Shown: piece after piece, positions 9,145 through 19,846 of the stretch
Layout: every line of letters begins with the position of its first letter
How positions within the stretch are numbered: the stretch's first letter is position 1
NCBI RefSeq assembly: GCF_016907955.1
Contig: NZ_JAFBCX010000011.1
Coordinates: 62,001-126,000 of the forward strand
From: Lentzea nigeriaca
Lineage (GTDB): Bacteria > Actinomycetota > Actinomycetes > Mycobacteriales > Pseudonocardiaceae
Length of the DNA: 64,000 nucleotides
Direction: 5' to 3'
Notes under the pieces: model-generated
Seen by the model: only the letters and a program-made list of their open reading frames with translations
Database searches by the model: none
What the model was told of the DNA's origin: nothing
Program-made: the position numbers and the translations under genes

Positions 9145-10038
9145 ATGCGGTCTTTAGGCTTACTCGTGGCTATAGCCGCTGGTGTTACGGTGCTCGGCGC
9201 CACACCGGCCACGGCCCAGACGACCACGCCGGTACCTCCGGCCGTGGTGACCGCGGCGCCGCAGCCTGCCACAGCGGGCGGCAACATCACCATCTCCTGG
9301 AACAACTTCCGGCCGTGTCGCATCGTCGGTCCCATCACCTTCACGCTGGACGGCGCGCAGGTCGCCTCTGCGGCCTCGGCCGCGAGCGGGTCGGTCGGGG
9401 CGACCGTGCCCGCGAGCACGACCGCCGGGTCGCACACCATCGATGCGTACAACAGCTGCAACAAGGTGTCCACGGGGCTGCGCGTCGTCGTGCCACCGCC
9501 ACCCACCACGACCCAGCCTCCCGTGACGCAGCCGCCGGTGACGAATCCGCCGGTGACCAAGCCGCCCGTGACGCGCCCTCCGGTCACGACGACCACCACA
9601 GCCCCGGTCACCACCACGACCACGGAGACCACTCCTCCGTCCTCGGAGTCCCCGTCCTCGTCCTCCAGCGAGCCGTCCAACCCCGGTGACGGCGTCCTGG
9701 TCCTGGACAAGGACAACATCCAGCCCGGCGACCCCCTGACCGCAACGGGCACGGGCTGCCCCAAGGGCGCCAAGGTGACCCTGAAGTCACTCGGCCAGGA
9801 CGTAGGCGACGCCGTAGCCGACGAGAACGGCGAGTTCACCTCTCCGGTGAGGTTCGCGAACATCGAGCCGGGCCGCCACAAGGTCCGCGCCGAATGCGGT
9901 ATCACCCTGGTGGGCAACGTGGACGTGACGCTCTCAAGCTCGTCAGGCGGCACGACCAGCACCCTCGTGGTGCTGCTGTTCTTCCTGCTGGTGGGCGCCG
10001 CGATGCTGCGCCGCCAGTTCACCGGCCTGCGCCGCTAG
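9145..10038 (+). CDS. Secreted/cell-surface protein with Pro-Thr stalk and C-terminal anchor
   Basis: 297 aa. Sec signal peptide (to ATA near 24), an Ig-like domain with a Cys pair (RPCRIVG, NSCNK), then a low-complexity stalk (residues ~115–190) built of PPVTx units (QPPVTNPPVTKPPVTRPPVT) and Thr/Ser tracts. A second Cys-containing Ig-like domain (GTGCPKG, AECGIT) follows, then a C-terminal TM helix and RRQFTGLRR. This resembles stalked wall proteins anchored by a hydrophobic tail; no LPXTG is present. It is divergent from the kinase/membrane-protein operon, with only 34 bp between starts, so a shared promoter region is likely. Confidence 0.8.
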   Translation: MRSLGLLVAIAAGVTVLGATPATAQTTTPVPPAVVTAAPQPATAGGNITISWNNFRPCRIVGPITFTLDGAQVASAASAASGSVGATVPASTTAGSHTIDAYNSCNKVSTGLRVVVPPPPTTTQPPVTQPPVTNPPVTKPPVTRPPVTTTTTAPVTTTTTETTPPSSESPSSSSSEPSNPGDGVLVLDKDNIQPGDPLTATGTGCPKGAKVTLKSLGQDVGDAVADENGEFTSPVRFANIEPGRHKVRAECGITLVGNVDVTLSSSSGGTTSTLVVLLFFLLVGAAMLRRQFTGLRR

Positions 10039-10126
10039 CAGCTTGTTGCAGCTATCTCTTGGGATGTGAAAGTGAGGTGATTTCGGCAGGCAGCCGCGCT
10101 TCGATCGTGAAGATCGCGCTCTCATG

Positions 10127-10150
10127 GCTGCCAACTGCACGGTTGGCAGC
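10127..10150 (+). terminator. Hairpin downstream of the stalked surface protein
   Basis: Perfect 9-bp stem GCTGCCAAC / GTTGGCAGC around a 6-nt loop, 88 bp after the stop at 10038. The 413-bp gap 10039–10451 otherwise holds the 51-nt palindrome and the rbpA terminator. A 79-codon open frame in the gap has weak third-position GC bias and no good start, so I do not call it a gene. Confidence 0.4.
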
Positions 10151-10315
10151 AGTTGGGGTGATCAGCGAGCGTTTGCGTCGGCATTTCTCTACCGCCATCT
10201 CGGCAGCGACGTGCATGAGAGCGCGACCATCCGGGCTTTCGGTGACGAGCACCAGACCGCCCAGCCCCCTGCCCGACTCAACGGAGCACAACCAAGCCGC
10301 GACGCTCTACTAGCA

Positions 10316-10366
10316 GTACGCGGGGAGCTTTCGTACGCCAGGAGCGTACGAAAGCTCCCCGCGTAC
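10316..10366. repeat. 51-nt palindromic element, copy 1
   Basis: 21-nt arms (10316–10336 and 10346–10366, reading GTACGCGGGGAGC... and its reverse complement) flank a 9-nt centre. Two further bases pair, giving a perfect 23-bp stem with a CAGGA loop. The same arms recur at 34543–34593 and 55814–55864 with the same 51-nt total length. This copy lies between convergent genes, just beyond the rbpA terminator. Confidence 0.9.
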
Positions 10367-10390
10367 GCCTCAACAACGCGAAAAAAGTAC

Positions 10391-10423
10391 GCGAAAGGCC
10401 CCCTCGGCGAGGGGGCCTTTCGC
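10391..10423 (-). terminator. Intrinsic terminator of rbpA
   Basis: Perfect 15-bp stem (GCGAAAGGCCCCCTC / its complement) with a 3-nt loop, 28 bp past the rbpA stop. On the minus strand it is followed by GTAC and six T residues, a classic Rho-independent terminator. Confidence 0.9.
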
Positions 10424-10451
10424 GTTGAAGCCGTTGATCGCCGAGCCAGGC

Positions 10452-10796
10452 TTACGGCTCTTCCCGCTGACGGCGCAGCTTGGCGAGAGCCTCTTCGAGG
10501 ATCGCCTCACCATCAGCGTCGGAGCGCCGCTCCTTCACGTACGCAAGGTGCGTCTTGTACGGCTCGTTGCGCGGAGGCGCGGGTGGCGTCTGCTCGTCCC
10601 GCCCAGCGGGCAGGCCGCAACGCGGGCAGTCCCAGTTCTCCGGCACCTCCGCGTCGACCGCGAAGGAAGGCCGGGACTCGTGACCGTTCGCGCACCAGTA
10701 CGACACCCGACGGCGGGGCGCGGACTCGCCGCGCTCCGACTCGCCCATCGGGCCTGCGCCGACGCGGGTACCGCGAATCGCGTTACCACCGGACAT
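10452..10796 (-). CDS. rbpA: RNA polymerase-binding protein RbpA
   Basis: 114 aa, normal for the family (about 110–125). The core shows CANGHESRPSFAVDAEVPEN, the zinc/structural CPRCGLPAG, and the C-terminal sigma-interacting region PYKTHLAYVKERRSDAD. RbpA binds RNA polymerase and the principal sigma factor, stabilises the open complex, and is actinobacteria-specific. It lies downstream of secG in the usual actinobacterial order and ends at a strong T-tailed terminator at 10391. Confidence 0.97.
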   Translation of the reverse strand: MSGGNAIRGTRVGAGPMGESERGESAPRRRVSYWCANGHESRPSFAVDAEVPENWDCPRCGLPAGRDEQTPPAPPRNEPYKTHLAYVKERRSDADGEAILEEALAKLRRQREEP

Positions 10797-10861
10797 CGAC
10801 CGTTACACCCCCACCAAGTGGTTACCCCAAGCCCCTGAGGGCTTCTGCCGCTGAACGGAGA

Positions 10862-11107
10862 TCAGCTGCCCGCGCCGGGCAGCTTGATCAGCAGTCCGAT
10901 GCCCACGATCGCGATGATCCAGACCGCGCCGACGAACAGCGTCAGACGATCCAGGTTCTTCTCGACGACCGAGGAACCGGACAGACTCGACTGCATACCG
11001 CCGCCGAACAGCGAGGACAGGCCGCCACCTCGGCCGCGGTGCAGCAGCACGAGCAGCACCAGCAGCACGCTGGAGACGATCAACAGGATCTGCAGGAACA
11101 GGATCAT
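10862..11107 (-). CDS. secG: Preprotein translocase subunit SecG
   Basis: 81 aa. Two TM helices (ILFLQILLIVSSVLLVLLVL and the C-terminal LFVGAVWIIAIVGIGLLI) separated by the Gly-rich cytosolic loop GRGGGLSSLFGGGMQSS typical of SecG. It assists SecYEG-dependent protein export. The ATG at 11107 is preceded by GAGGAAG. It follows tpiA after about 95 bp, the conserved order in actinobacteria. Confidence 0.95.
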   Translation of the reverse strand: MILFLQILLIVSSVLLVLLVLLHRGRGGGLSSLFGGGMQSSLSGSSVVEKNLDRLTLFVGAVWIIAIVGIGLLIKLPGAGS

Positions 11108-11202
11108 TTCTTCCTCGCTGTCAGGCAGCCGACGCCATAGAGTACCTGTTCGACTGCCGAACGTGTGCAACCAGTTGGGTTTACGGGTTTATCCAGATCA
11201 AC

Positions 11203-11991
11203 TTAGGGTAGAGGGCCGCCCGCAGCCAGAGCGCACAGCTTGGTGAATTCGTCGGCCTGAAGGCTCGCACCGCCGACGAGAGCGCCGTCGATGTCCTTCT
11301 GCTGGATGAGCTCACCGATGTTCGAGGACTTCACCGAACCGCCGTAAAGCACGCGAACGACGGCCGCGGTCTCCTCGCCGAACTTCTCCGCCACGAACGA
11401 GCGGACCAGCGAGCACACCTCCTGCGCGTCGGCCGACGACGCCGTGCGGCCCGTGCCGATCGCCCAGACCGGCTCGTACGCGAACACGATCTTGGCGACC
11501 TGCTCGGCGGTGAAGCCCTTCAGGCCGTCCTCCAGCTGCTGGCGCACCAGCTCCAGGTGGCCGCCGGCCTCACGGGTCTCGAGCTTCTCGCCGAAGCAGA
11601 AGATCGGGGTGACCTCGACCTTCAGCGCCGCCTTGATCTTGGCGTTGACCAGCGCGTCCGTCTCGCCGTGGTACTCGCGGCGCTCGGAGTGGCCGACGAC
11701 CACGTAGTGGCAGCCGAGCTTCGCGAGCATCGGGCCCGACACCTCACCGGTGTAGGCGCCGGAGTCGTGCTGCGAGATGTCCTGCGCGCCGTACTTGATC
11801 AGCAGCTTGTCGCCGTCGACCAGCGTCTGGATGCTGCGGATGTCGACGAACGGCGGGAGAACGGCCACCTCGACCTTGGCGAAGTACTTCTCCGGCAGGG
11901 AGAAGGCGATCTTCTGCACGAGGCCGATCGCTTCGAGGTGGTTGAGGTTCATCTTCCAGTTGCCCGCGATGAGCGGGAGCCGGGCTGCCAT
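11203..11991 (-). CDS. tpiA: Triosephosphate isomerase
   Basis: 262 aa, full length. Catalytic landmarks: GNWKMN (Lys), VVGHSERR (electrophilic His), [11 protein letters not shown] (Glu base) and the phosphate-binding GGSV near the C-terminus. It interconverts dihydroxyacetone phosphate and glyceraldehyde 3-phosphate in glycolysis. Its ATG shares one base with the pgk stop (TGATG), so the two are translationally coupled in the gap–pgk–tpiA operon. Confidence 0.98.
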   Translation of the reverse strand: MAARLPLIAGNWKMNLNHLEAIGLVQKIAFSLPEKYFAKVEVAVLPPFVDIRSIQTLVDGDKLLIKYGAQDISQHDSGAYTGEVSGPMLAKLGCHYVVVGHSERREYHGETDALVNAKIKAALKVEVTPIFCFGEKLETREAGGHLELVRQQLEDGLKGFTAEQVAKIVFAYEPVWAIGTGRTASSADAQEVCSLVRSFVAEKFGEETAAVVRVLYGGSVKSSNIGELIQQKDIDGALVGGASLQADEFTKLCALAAGGPLP

Positions 11992-13184
11992 CAGGACTCC
12001 AAAACGCTGATGCCGGGGAGTTCCTTGCCTTCCAGGAACTCCAGAGACGCGCCACCACCGGTGGAGATGTGCGAGAAACCGTCCTCGGGCAGACCCAGCG
12101 CGCGGACGGCCGCCGCGGAGTCGCCGCCACCGACGACGGTGAACGCCTCGGACTTGACCAGGGCCTCCGCGACGGCGCGGGTGCCGCCGGCGTAGGTCTC
12201 GATCTCGAAGACGCCCATCGGGCCGTTCCAGAACACCGTGCGGGCGTCGGCCAGCTTCGACGCGAACAGCTCGCGCGACTCCGGGCCGATGTCGAGGCCC
12301 ATCTTGTCCGCGGGGATCGCGTCGGTCGCCACGACGGAGTGCTCTGTGTTGCCGAACTCGGCGGTGACCAGCACGTCGACCGGCAGCACGAGCTCCACGC
12401 CGCGCTTCTCGGCCTCGGCGAGGAAACCGCGCACCTGGTCGAGCTGGTCTTCCTGCAGCAGCGACGTGCCGACCTCGTGGCCCTGGGCCTTGAGGAACGT
12501 GTACGCCATGCCGCCGCCGATCAGCAGCTTGTCGACCTTGGTCAGCAGGTTCGCGATGACGCCGAGCTTGTCGGACACCTTCGCGCCGCCGAGCACCACG
12601 ACGTACGGGCGCTCCAGGTCGTCGGTGAGCTTGCGCAGCACACCCAGCTCGGCGTCGACGAGACCGCCGACGTACGCGGGCAGCTTCTTCGCCACGTCGT
12701 AGACCGACGCCTGCTTGCGGTGCACGACACCGAAGCCGTCGGACACGAAGACGTCGGCGAGCGCTGCCAGTTCAGCGGCCAGCGCCTCGCGCTCCGCGTC
12801 GACCTTCGAGGTCTCGCGGGCGTCGAAGCGGACGTTCTCCAGCATCACGACGCCACCGTCGGTCAGCGCGGCCACCACGGACTTCGCCGAGTCGCCGACG
12901 AGGTCCGAAGCCAGCGCGACCTCGGAACCGAGCAGCTCACCGAGGCGAGCGGCGGCCGGGGCGAGGGAGAACTCGGGGTCCGGCTCGCCCTTGGGGCGGC
13001 CGAGGTGAGCGGTGACGATCACGCGGGCACCCGCGTCGGCCAGGGCCTTGATCGTCGGCACCGACGCGCGCACGCGGCCGTCGTCGGTGATCTTGTCGCC
13101 GTCGAGGGGGACGTTCAGGTCGGCGCGCACCAGGACGCGCCGACCCGCGACACCCTCGGCGAGCAGGTCGCTGAGAGTCTTCAC
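11991..13184 (-). CDS. pgk: Phosphoglycerate kinase
   Basis: 397 aa from GTG 13184, which has GGCGGAAAG at SD distance; this matches family length. Signature RADLNVPL near residue 19, DFxxDGFG-type [14 protein letters not shown], the ATP-binding GGAKVSDK and C-terminal GGGDSAAAV. It transfers phosphate from 1,3-bisphosphoglycerate to ADP. It lies 17 bp after gap and is coupled to tpiA. Confidence 0.98.
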   Translation of the reverse strand: MKTLSDLLAEGVAGRRVLVRADLNVPLDGDKITDDGRVRASVPTIKALADAGARVIVTAHLGRPKGEPDPEFSLAPAAARLGELLGSEVALASDLVGDSAKSVVAALTDGGVVMLENVRFDARETSKVDAEREALAAELAALADVFVSDGFGVVHRKQASVYDVAKKLPAYVGGLVDAELGVLRKLTDDLERPYVVVLGGAKVSDKLGVIANLLTKVDKLLIGGGMAYTFLKAQGHEVGTSLLQEDQLDQVRGFLAEAEKRGVELVLPVDVLVTAEFGNTEHSVVATDAIPADKMGLDIGPESRELFASKLADARTVFWNGPMGVFEIETYAGGTRAVAEALVKSEAFTVVGGGDSAAAVRALGLPEDGFSHISTGGGASLEFLEGKELPGISVLES

Positions 13185-13201
13185 TGACTTTCCGCCCTTG
13201 C

Positions 13202-14320
<1,119 letters not shown>

Positions 14321-14533
14321 TTAGGCCGTTCGGCGGCGAAGGGCGCGGAGCATCCAGAGGTACGCGCTCAGCTCCTCCGCTGCCTCCGCGGCGGTGCGGC
14401 ACGCCTCCGGACTGTCGTCCACCGCGTCGCTGCCGACGACGGCTCCGATCCGCGCGAGCCACTCGTCCACCACCTCACGATCCTGCGGCGGCACGAGCGG
14501 TGGGGTGCTTCCCGGTCTCGTCTGCGCTGTCAT
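14321..14533 (-). CDS. Small acidic helical protein, hypothetical
   Basis: 70 aa (MTAQTRPGSTPPLVPPQDRE...). Predicted helical, with EVVDEWLARIGAVVG and TAAEAAEELSAYLWMLRALRRR; high third-position GC supports coding. No family recognised. It lies upstream of gap on the same strand and divergent from the STAND/LuxR gene. The start has no strong Shine–Dalgarno. Confidence 0.5.
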   Translation of the reverse strand: MTAQTRPGSTPPLVPPQDREVVDEWLARIGAVVGSDAVDDSPEACRTAAEAAEELSAYLWMLRALRRRTA

Positions 14534-14586
14534 GACCGGATCGTGTCCACGCGACGAAGAGCCTTCAATACCCCGAAACAGCGGGT

Positions 14587-14616
14587 GTTACGGACCGTTA
14601 CGCACCGGTACGGTCA
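14587..14616 (+). promoter_or_regulatory. Three 10-bp tandem repeats before the STAND/LuxR start
   Basis: GTTACGGACC, GTTACGCACC and GGTACGGTCA follow head-to-tail and end 6 bp before the ATG at 14623. A 10-bp period places each unit on the same helical face, as for multimeric activator sites. Role in autoregulation is inferred. Confidence 0.45.
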
Positions 14617-14622
14617 TTGCTC

Positions 14623-16977
14623 ATGACGGCCAACGCCGCCTGCGTGACGTGTGGAAACCCGCTGAAGGACGCGCCTTCCGGCCGCCGCTACTGCTCCAAC
14701 GCGTGTCGGCAGCGCGCGTATCGCGAACGCTCCTCCGCCCGCGACGACGCACCGCACGACTCCGGCGTTCCCGCACCTTTGGACACCTTCGTCGGCCGCC
14801 GCGAGGAGCTGGCGGCGCTCGCCAGGCTCGGCGCGGAGCACCGGCTCGTCTCGCTGGTCGGCCCCGCGGGCTGCGGCAAGACCAGGCTGGCCGTCCAGCA
14901 CGTCGGCAAACGCGCAGATCAGGTGTGGTGGACCTCGCTCGTGCCCGCGTCCGGCGTCGCGCAGGCCGTCTACCACGCCGTCGGCGCCCACCCACTGCCG
15001 AACCGCTCGGTGCGCGACGCCGTCATCGCCGAGATCGAACGGCACAAGCGTCCGCTGCTCGTGCTCGACAACTGCGAGCACCTGCTCGCGGACGTCGCCG
15101 ACGTCGTGTCGGAGCTGCTGGCCTGCTGCCCGCGGCTGCGCGTGCTGGCGACCTCCCGCGAGCCTCTCCGTCTCGCGGGAGAACAGGTATTCGCGCTCGG
15201 GGAACTGGATCTGCCGCCGGTCGGATCCGACGTGACGGAAGCGCTGCGTTACGACGCCGTGCTCCTCTATCGCGATCGTGCCGTCTCGGTAGACCGCTCG
15301 TTCGAGGTGGATGCCGCGAACGTCGCGGATGTCGTCGCCGTGTGCCGCTCGCTCGACGGCATGCCGCTCGCCATCGAACTGGCCGCGCGCCGCAGCACCG
15401 TCCTCTCCCCCGCCGACGTGCTGGCGAGGCTCGGTGATCGCCTGGCACTGCTGACCGCTGGGCCGCGTGCGTCCGACGACCGCCACCGCACGCTGCGCGC
15501 CGCGATCGGCTGGAGCTACGACCTGCTCTCCGACGAGGAACAGGCCGCCTGCCGTCGCCTGGCGGTGCTCGGCGTGCCGTTCGACCTTGGCGTCGCGAGC
15601 GCCGTCTGCGGCGTGCCCGACGCGCTGGATCTGCTGACCAGCCTCGAACAGAAGTCCTTGCTGGTGGTCGAGCGGACCTCCGGGCACACCACGTTCCGCC
15701 AGCTGGAGTCGATCCGCCTCTACTGCCGCGAACGTGCCATCGAACACGGCGACGTCCCTCTCGTAGCCGACCGCGTGGTCGACTGGGTCTGTTCTGTCGT
15801 GGAGCCGGAGATCTCGTCGTTCTTCCCGGCGCCGTCCGTGGTCGTGCGCCTGGAGCGCAACATCGGCCTGGTCGAGCTCGCCGTGAGCCGCAGCGCCGAG
15901 ACGGGCGACTGGCCGCGGCACGCGCTGACGATCGTCGCCACGGCCTGGACCTCGAACCCGCGCGGCCCTCGCGGCGCACCCACCGAGCTGCTGCACCGCG
16001 CACTGTCCCAGCCCCTGCCGCCGTCGTACCGCAGCGTGCTGACCGTCCTCGCGGCCATGCACCACCGCATTCGCGGCGGCTGGCACGTGACTCGAAGGTT
16101 CGCCCAGGAGTCGCTGGCTATCGAACGCGCCGACGCGAGCCGCCCCGGCACGCTCGCCCGCGCGCTGGAGGTGCTCGCCTCCGCCGAGGCCCACACGGGC
16201 AACCCCGAGCTGGCCTGGCAGCTCTTCGACGAGGCGGTGGAACTCCTGCGCTCCTCGGACGACAAGCTCGCCCGCGGTGTCCTGCTGAACTCCTACGGCT
16301 GGACGTTGCTGCAGCACGGTGAGGCGGAGCCGGCCGCACCACTGGTCCGTGAGTCGCTGGCCCTGATCCGGCTGGTGGGCCTGCCGCACCTGCTCAACCC
16401 CGCGCTGCACACCGCGGGCGCGATCGCGTTGGCGCGCAAGAGCTTTCCCGAGGCGGTGGACCTGTTCCGGGAGAGCCTCGAGGTGGGGTCGGAGCACCCG
16501 ATGGACCAGTTCTACGACCTGGAGGGCCTGGCGCTGGGGCTGGTCGGCGTCGGTTCCGACGACGAGCGCGCCCTGTCGTTGCTGACCGCCGCCTCGGTTG
16601 TGCGGACGCGCTACGACTTCCGCGCGGAGCCCTACTGGCAGGAACTGCTGGACGAGGCTCGGTCGGTCTGCCGCAGCCGCATCACGGCCGGCCGGTTGCG
16701 CGCAGCGGAGTCGACCGGCGAGCGGATGTCGTTGCCCCAAGCCATTTCCTACGCCCTGACCGCGCGTCCCGCCGCCGAGGACGACGACGCGGTGATCTCG
16801 GCCCGCGAGCTGCACGTCGCGACTCTCGTGGCAGAAGGGCTCACCAACCGGCAGATCGGGCAGCGGCTGGGGATCTCGACCCACACCGTCGCCCGGCACG
16901 TGACCCACGCGAGGGCCAAGCTGGGACTGCGGTCGCGGGCCCAGCTGGCCGTGTGGGCGGGGCGCCACACGGCGTGA
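14623..16977 (+). CDS. STAND ATPase / LuxR-family regulator with N-terminal zinc ribbon
   Basis: 784 aa. Residues ~5–35 form a Cys-rich zinc ribbon (CVTCGNPL..., YCSNACRQRAYRER). Then comes an NB-ARC/AfsR-type ATPase with Walker A GPAGCGKTRLAV and Walker B PLLVLDNCEHL, a helical TPR-like region, and a C-terminal LuxR HTH (EGLTNRQIGQRLGISTHTVARHV). Such proteins are ATP-dependent DNA-binding switches. The gene sits on the opposite strand between gap and whiA, splitting a cluster usually contiguous in actinobacteria, which suggests later insertion. It ends 18 bp before whiA, convergent with it. Confidence 0.88.
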   Translation: MTANAACVTCGNPLKDAPSGRRYCSNACRQRAYRERSSARDDAPHDSGVPAPLDTFVGRREELAALARLGAEHRLVSLVGPAGCGKTRLAVQHVGKRADQVWWTSLVPASGVAQAVYHAVGAHPLPNRSVRDAVIAEIERHKRPLLVLDNCEHLLADVADVVSELLACCPRLRVLATSREPLRLAGEQVFALGELDLPPVGSDVTEALRYDAVLLYRDRAVSVDRSFEVDAANVADVVAVCRSLDGMPLAIELAARRSTVLSPADVLARLGDRLALLTAGPRASDDRHRTLRAAIGWSYDLLSDEEQAACRRLAVLGVPFDLGVASAVCGVPDALDLLTSLEQKSLLVVERTSGHTTFRQLESIRLYCRERAIEHGDVPLVADRVVDWVCSVVEPEISSFFPAPSVVVRLERNIGLVELAVSRSAETGDWPRHALTIVATAWTSNPRGPRGAPTELLHRALSQPLPPSYRSVLTVLAAMHHRIRGGWHVTRRFAQESLAIERADASRPGTLARALEVLASAEAHTGNPELAWQLFDEAVELLRSSDDKLARGVLLNSYGWTLLQHGEAEPAAPLVRESLALIRLVGLPHLLNPALHTAGAIALARKSFPEAVDLFRESLEVGSEHPMDQFYDLEGLALGLVGVGSDDERALSLLTAASVVRTRYDFRAEPYWQELLDEARSVCRSRITAGRLRAAESTGERMSLPQAISYALTARPAAEDDDAVISARELHVATLVAEGLTNRQIGQRLGISTHTVARHVTHARAKLGLRSRAQLAVWAGRHTA

Positions 16978-16995
16978 CGGCCCCGCCGACTCCGG

Positions 16996-17982
16996 TCAGA
17001 CCTCGGCTTCGAGCATCTCCGCGGTCACGGCGGACTCGGTGTCCGGCAGTCCCAGGTCCTTGGCGCGCTTGTCCGCCATGGCGAGCAGGCGCCGGATGCG
17101 GCCGGCGACGGCGTCCTTGGTCATCTGCGGGTCGGACAGCTGCCCCAGCTCCTCGAGCGACGCCTGGCGGTGCGCGAGCCTGAGCTGGCCTGCGGCGGCC
17201 AGGTGGTCGGGCGCCTCGGGGCCGAGGATCTCGAGCGCGCGGGCCACCCTCGCGGCCGCCGCGACCGCCGCGCGGGCCGACCGGCGCAGGTTCGCGTCGT
17301 CGAAGTTGGCGAGCCGGTTGGCCGTGGCGCGGACCTCGCGCCGCATCCGGCGCTCCTCCCAGGCCAGCACGCTGTCGTGCGCGCCGAGCTTGGTCAGCAT
17401 GGCGCCGATCGCGTCGCCGTCCCTTATCACCACGCGCTCGGCCCCGCGCACCTCACGGGACTTCGACGAGATGCCCATCCTGCGCGCCGCACCGACGAGC
17501 GCGAGTGCCGCCTCCGGGCCGGGACAGGTGATCTCGAGCGACGAGCTGCGGCCGGGTTCGGTCAGCGAGCCGTGCGCGAGGAACGCACCGCGCCAGGCGG
17601 CTTCCGCGTCGCACACGCCACCGGACACGACCGGCGCGGGCAGCCCGCGGACCGGACGGCCGCGCGGGTCGAGCAGACCCGTCTGGCGCGCGAGACCCTC
17701 GCCGTCCTTCACCACGCGCACGACGTAGCGGGTGCCCTTGCGCAGCCCGTTGGACTGGATGGTGAAGACCTCGGCGTGGTGACCGTAGAGAGCCTGGATC
17801 TCCTTGAGGAGCCTGCGCGCGGCCGACCCGAGGTCGAGCTCGGCCTCGACGACCACTCGGCCGGACACGATGTGCAGGCCACCGGCGAACCTGAGCAGGG
17901 AGGACACCTCCGCGCGGCGGCAACAGGTCTTGGATACCGCGAGCCTGCTCAGCTCGTCCTTGACCGCCGACGTCATCGCCAC
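16996..17982 (-). CDS. whiA: DNA-binding protein WhiA
   Basis: 328 aa, family length. N-terminal [13 protein letters not shown] and degenerate LAGLIDADG-like regions ([27 protein letters not shown]), followed by a C-terminal HTH ([21 protein letters not shown]). WhiA acts with WhiB in actinobacterial cell division and sporulation control. Its start overlaps the end of yvcK by 10 bp, so the pair is co-translated. Confidence 0.97.
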   Translation of the reverse strand: MAMTSAVKDELSRLAVSKTCCRRAEVSSLLRFAGGLHIVSGRVVVEAELDLGSAARRLLKEIQALYGHHAEVFTIQSNGLRKGTRYVVRVVKDGEGLARQTGLLDPRGRPVRGLPAPVVSGGVCDAEAAWRGAFLAHGSLTEPGRSSSLEITCPGPEAALALVGAARRMGISSKSREVRGAERVVIRDGDAIGAMLTKLGAHDSVLAWEERRMRREVRATANRLANFDDANLRRSARAAVAAAARVARALEILGPEAPDHLAAAGQLRLAHRQASLEELGQLSDPQMTKDAVAGRIRRLLAMADKRAKDLGLPDTESAVTAEMLEAEV

Positions 17983-18950
17983 GGGCTTGTCCCTCCCACT
18001 CCGGTCTCATCGACCACCTGCATCAGGCAACCGGCCAGTGCCTCCGGATCATGCCGCTCGGCGGCGTCCGGTGCGGCGATCTTGGCCAGATGCGTCCGCG
18101 CTCCCAGCGCCGAGGCGGCGCGTGTCAACCGGTCCGGGGTGGGGACCGAGTCGACGTCCGCGATGACCGCGTCCACCTTCAGCTCGGGTGCGTGTTCGCA
18201 GACTACGTCCAAATGCCGCTCCGGAGAGAAACCGGCGGTTTCGCCCGGTTGGGGGACAAGATTGAGCACCAGGACCTTCGTGGCGCGCGTGCGCACGAGC
18301 GCGTCGTGCAGTTCGGGCACGAGCAGATGCGGCAACACGCTGGTGAACCACGATCCGGGCCCGAGTAGCACGAGATCGGCGTCAAGTACAGCCTCCACGG
18401 CGTCCGGACAGCCGACAGGTCGCCCGTTCGGGGCAGTCAACCGGATGCGCTGCACGAGCCCCGGCGTGGTCGCGATGGCGACCTGCCCCCGGATGCGCCG
18501 CACGTCGTTCACGTCCTCGTCGAGCCCGGTCACATCGGCCTCGATGTCCAGCGGCTGGTTGGACATCGGCAGCACCCGGCCCCGCACGCCGAGGAGCTTG
18601 GAGGCGTGTTCGAGCACCTTGACCGGATCGCCGAGCTGCTCGAGCAGCCCTGCGAGCACCAGGTTCCCGACCGCGTGCCCCGCGAGCGCCCCCGTGCCAC
18701 CGAACCGGTGTTTGAACAGCGACGTCCAGAGCCTGCTCTCGTCGTCCTCCCCCGCGAGCGCCGCCATGGCCTTGCGCAGGTCCCCCGGCGGCAGCAGGTA
18801 CGGGATCTCCCGCCGCAACCGCCCCGACGAGCCACCGTCGTCCGCGACGGTCACCACGGCCGTCACGTCACCGGTGATCCGCTTGAGCGCCGTCAGCGTC
18901 GCGTGCAACCCGTGCCCGCCGCCCAGGGCAACAGCCTTCAACTTCGTCAC
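17973..18950 (-). CDS. yvcK: YvcK/CofD-family gluconeogenesis factor
   Basis: 325 aa from GTG 18950. N-terminal [13 protein letters not shown] and [13 protein letters not shown] are the nucleotide-sugar/CofD-fold signatures; [12 protein letters not shown] and [15 protein letters not shown] are also typical. YvcK proteins bind UDP-sugars and affect wall synthesis and carbon use. A 4-bp GTGA overlap with rapZ upstream and a 10-bp overlap with whiA downstream tie the three into one translational unit. Confidence 0.95.
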   Translation of the reverse strand: MTKLKAVALGGGHGLHATLTALKRITGDVTAVVTVADDGGSSGRLRREIPYLLPPGDLRKAMAALAGEDDESRLWTSLFKHRFGGTGALAGHAVGNLVLAGLLEQLGDPVKVLEHASKLLGVRGRVLPMSNQPLDIEADVTGLDEDVNDVRRIRGQVAIATTPGLVQRIRLTAPNGRPVGCPDAVEAVLDADLVLLGPGSWFTSVLPHLLVPELHDALVRTRATKVLVLNLVPQPGETAGFSPERHLDVVCEHAPELKVDAVIADVDSVPTPDRLTRAASALGARTHLAKIAAPDAAERHDPEALAGCLMQVVDETGVGGTSPWR

Positions 18951-19825
18951 TCGCGTCCCAGATCCCTGTGCACAACCTTGACCGCCACGCCGTCCTCGGA
19001 CGCCAGACGCGCTGCCAGCTCCTCCGACAGGGCCACACTGCGGTGCTTGCCACCGGTGCACCCGATGGCGAGCGTCAGGTAGCGCTTCCCTTCACGCCGA
19101 TAGCCGGCACCGATGAGCCTGAGGAGCTCGTGGTACCGGTCGAGGAACTCGTCCGCGCCCTCCTGCGACAGCACGTAGTTGCGCACCTCGCCGTCGAGCC
19201 CGGTCTGCTCCCGCAGCTCGGGGATCCAGAACGGGTTCGGCAGGAACCGCACGTCCATGACGAGGTCGGCGTCCATCGGCAGCCCGTACTTGTACCCGAA
19301 GCTCAGCACGGTGACCCGAGTCCGCGACGCCGCCTCGGAGCCGAAGGTGTCCTCGATCTTGGCGCGCAGCTGGTGCACGCTGAGGGCGGACGTGTCGAGC
19401 ACCAGGTCGGCTTCCTGCTTGAGCGGCGTGAGCAGAATCCGCTCGGCCTCGATGCCGTCCTGCAACCGCCCGTCCCCCTGCATGGGGTGACCACGCCGCA
19501 CCGCCTCGAACCGGCGGATCAGCACGGCGTCCGTCGCCTCCAGGAACAACACCCGCGGCTTGTACCCGCGAGCGTCCAGATCCTTGATGATGGACGCCAG
19601 GTCCTCGGTGAACGCGCGACTCCGCACGTCCATGACGACAGCGACCCTGGTGATGGCCCCACGCGCCTGCGCACCGAGCTCGACCATGGTGGCGATGAGC
19701 TCGGGCGGCAGGTTGTCCACGACGAACCAGCCGAGGTCCTCCAGGCACTTGGCCGCGGTGCTGCGGCCCGCACCGGACAGCCCGGTCACCACGGCGACTT
19801 CGATGCCGGACTTCTCCGCGTTCAC
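18947..19825 (-). CDS. rapZ: RNase adaptor / nucleotide-binding protein RapZ
   Basis: 292 aa. Walker A-like GLSGAGRSTAAK near residue 15, then DNLPPELI, and a C-terminal domain with FGYKYGLPMDADLVMDVRFL and GCTGGKHRSVAL, all diagnostic for RapZ. In Gram-negatives it steers RNase E-mediated decay of small RNAs; the actinobacterial role is less clear. Co-translated with yvcK. Confidence 0.96.
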   Translation of the reverse strand: MNAEKSGIEVAVVTGLSGAGRSTAAKCLEDLGWFVVDNLPPELIATMVELGAQARGAITRVAVVMDVRSRAFTEDLASIIKDLDARGYKPRVLFLEATDAVLIRRFEAVRRGHPMQGDGRLQDGIEAERILLTPLKQEADLVLDTSALSVHQLRAKIEDTFGSEAASRTRVTVLSFGYKYGLPMDADLVMDVRFLPNPFWIPELREQTGLDGEVRNYVLSQEGADEFLDRYHELLRLIGAGYRREGKRYLTLAIGCTGGKHRSVALSEELAARLASEDGVAVKVVHRDLGRE

Positions 19826-19846
19826 GACTACGACTCCGTTACCTGT

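Noticed and set aside
9480-9660. Short tandem DNA repeats suggesting a CRISPR or minisatellite
   Set aside because: They encode the in-frame PPVTx stalk of a surface protein; period and lack of unique spacers exclude CRISPR.
10052-10291. 79-codon open frame on the minus strand in the gap before rbpA
   Set aside because: Third-position GC is much lower than in neighbouring genes, no Shine–Dalgarno, and it contains the 9-bp hairpin; treated as non-coding.
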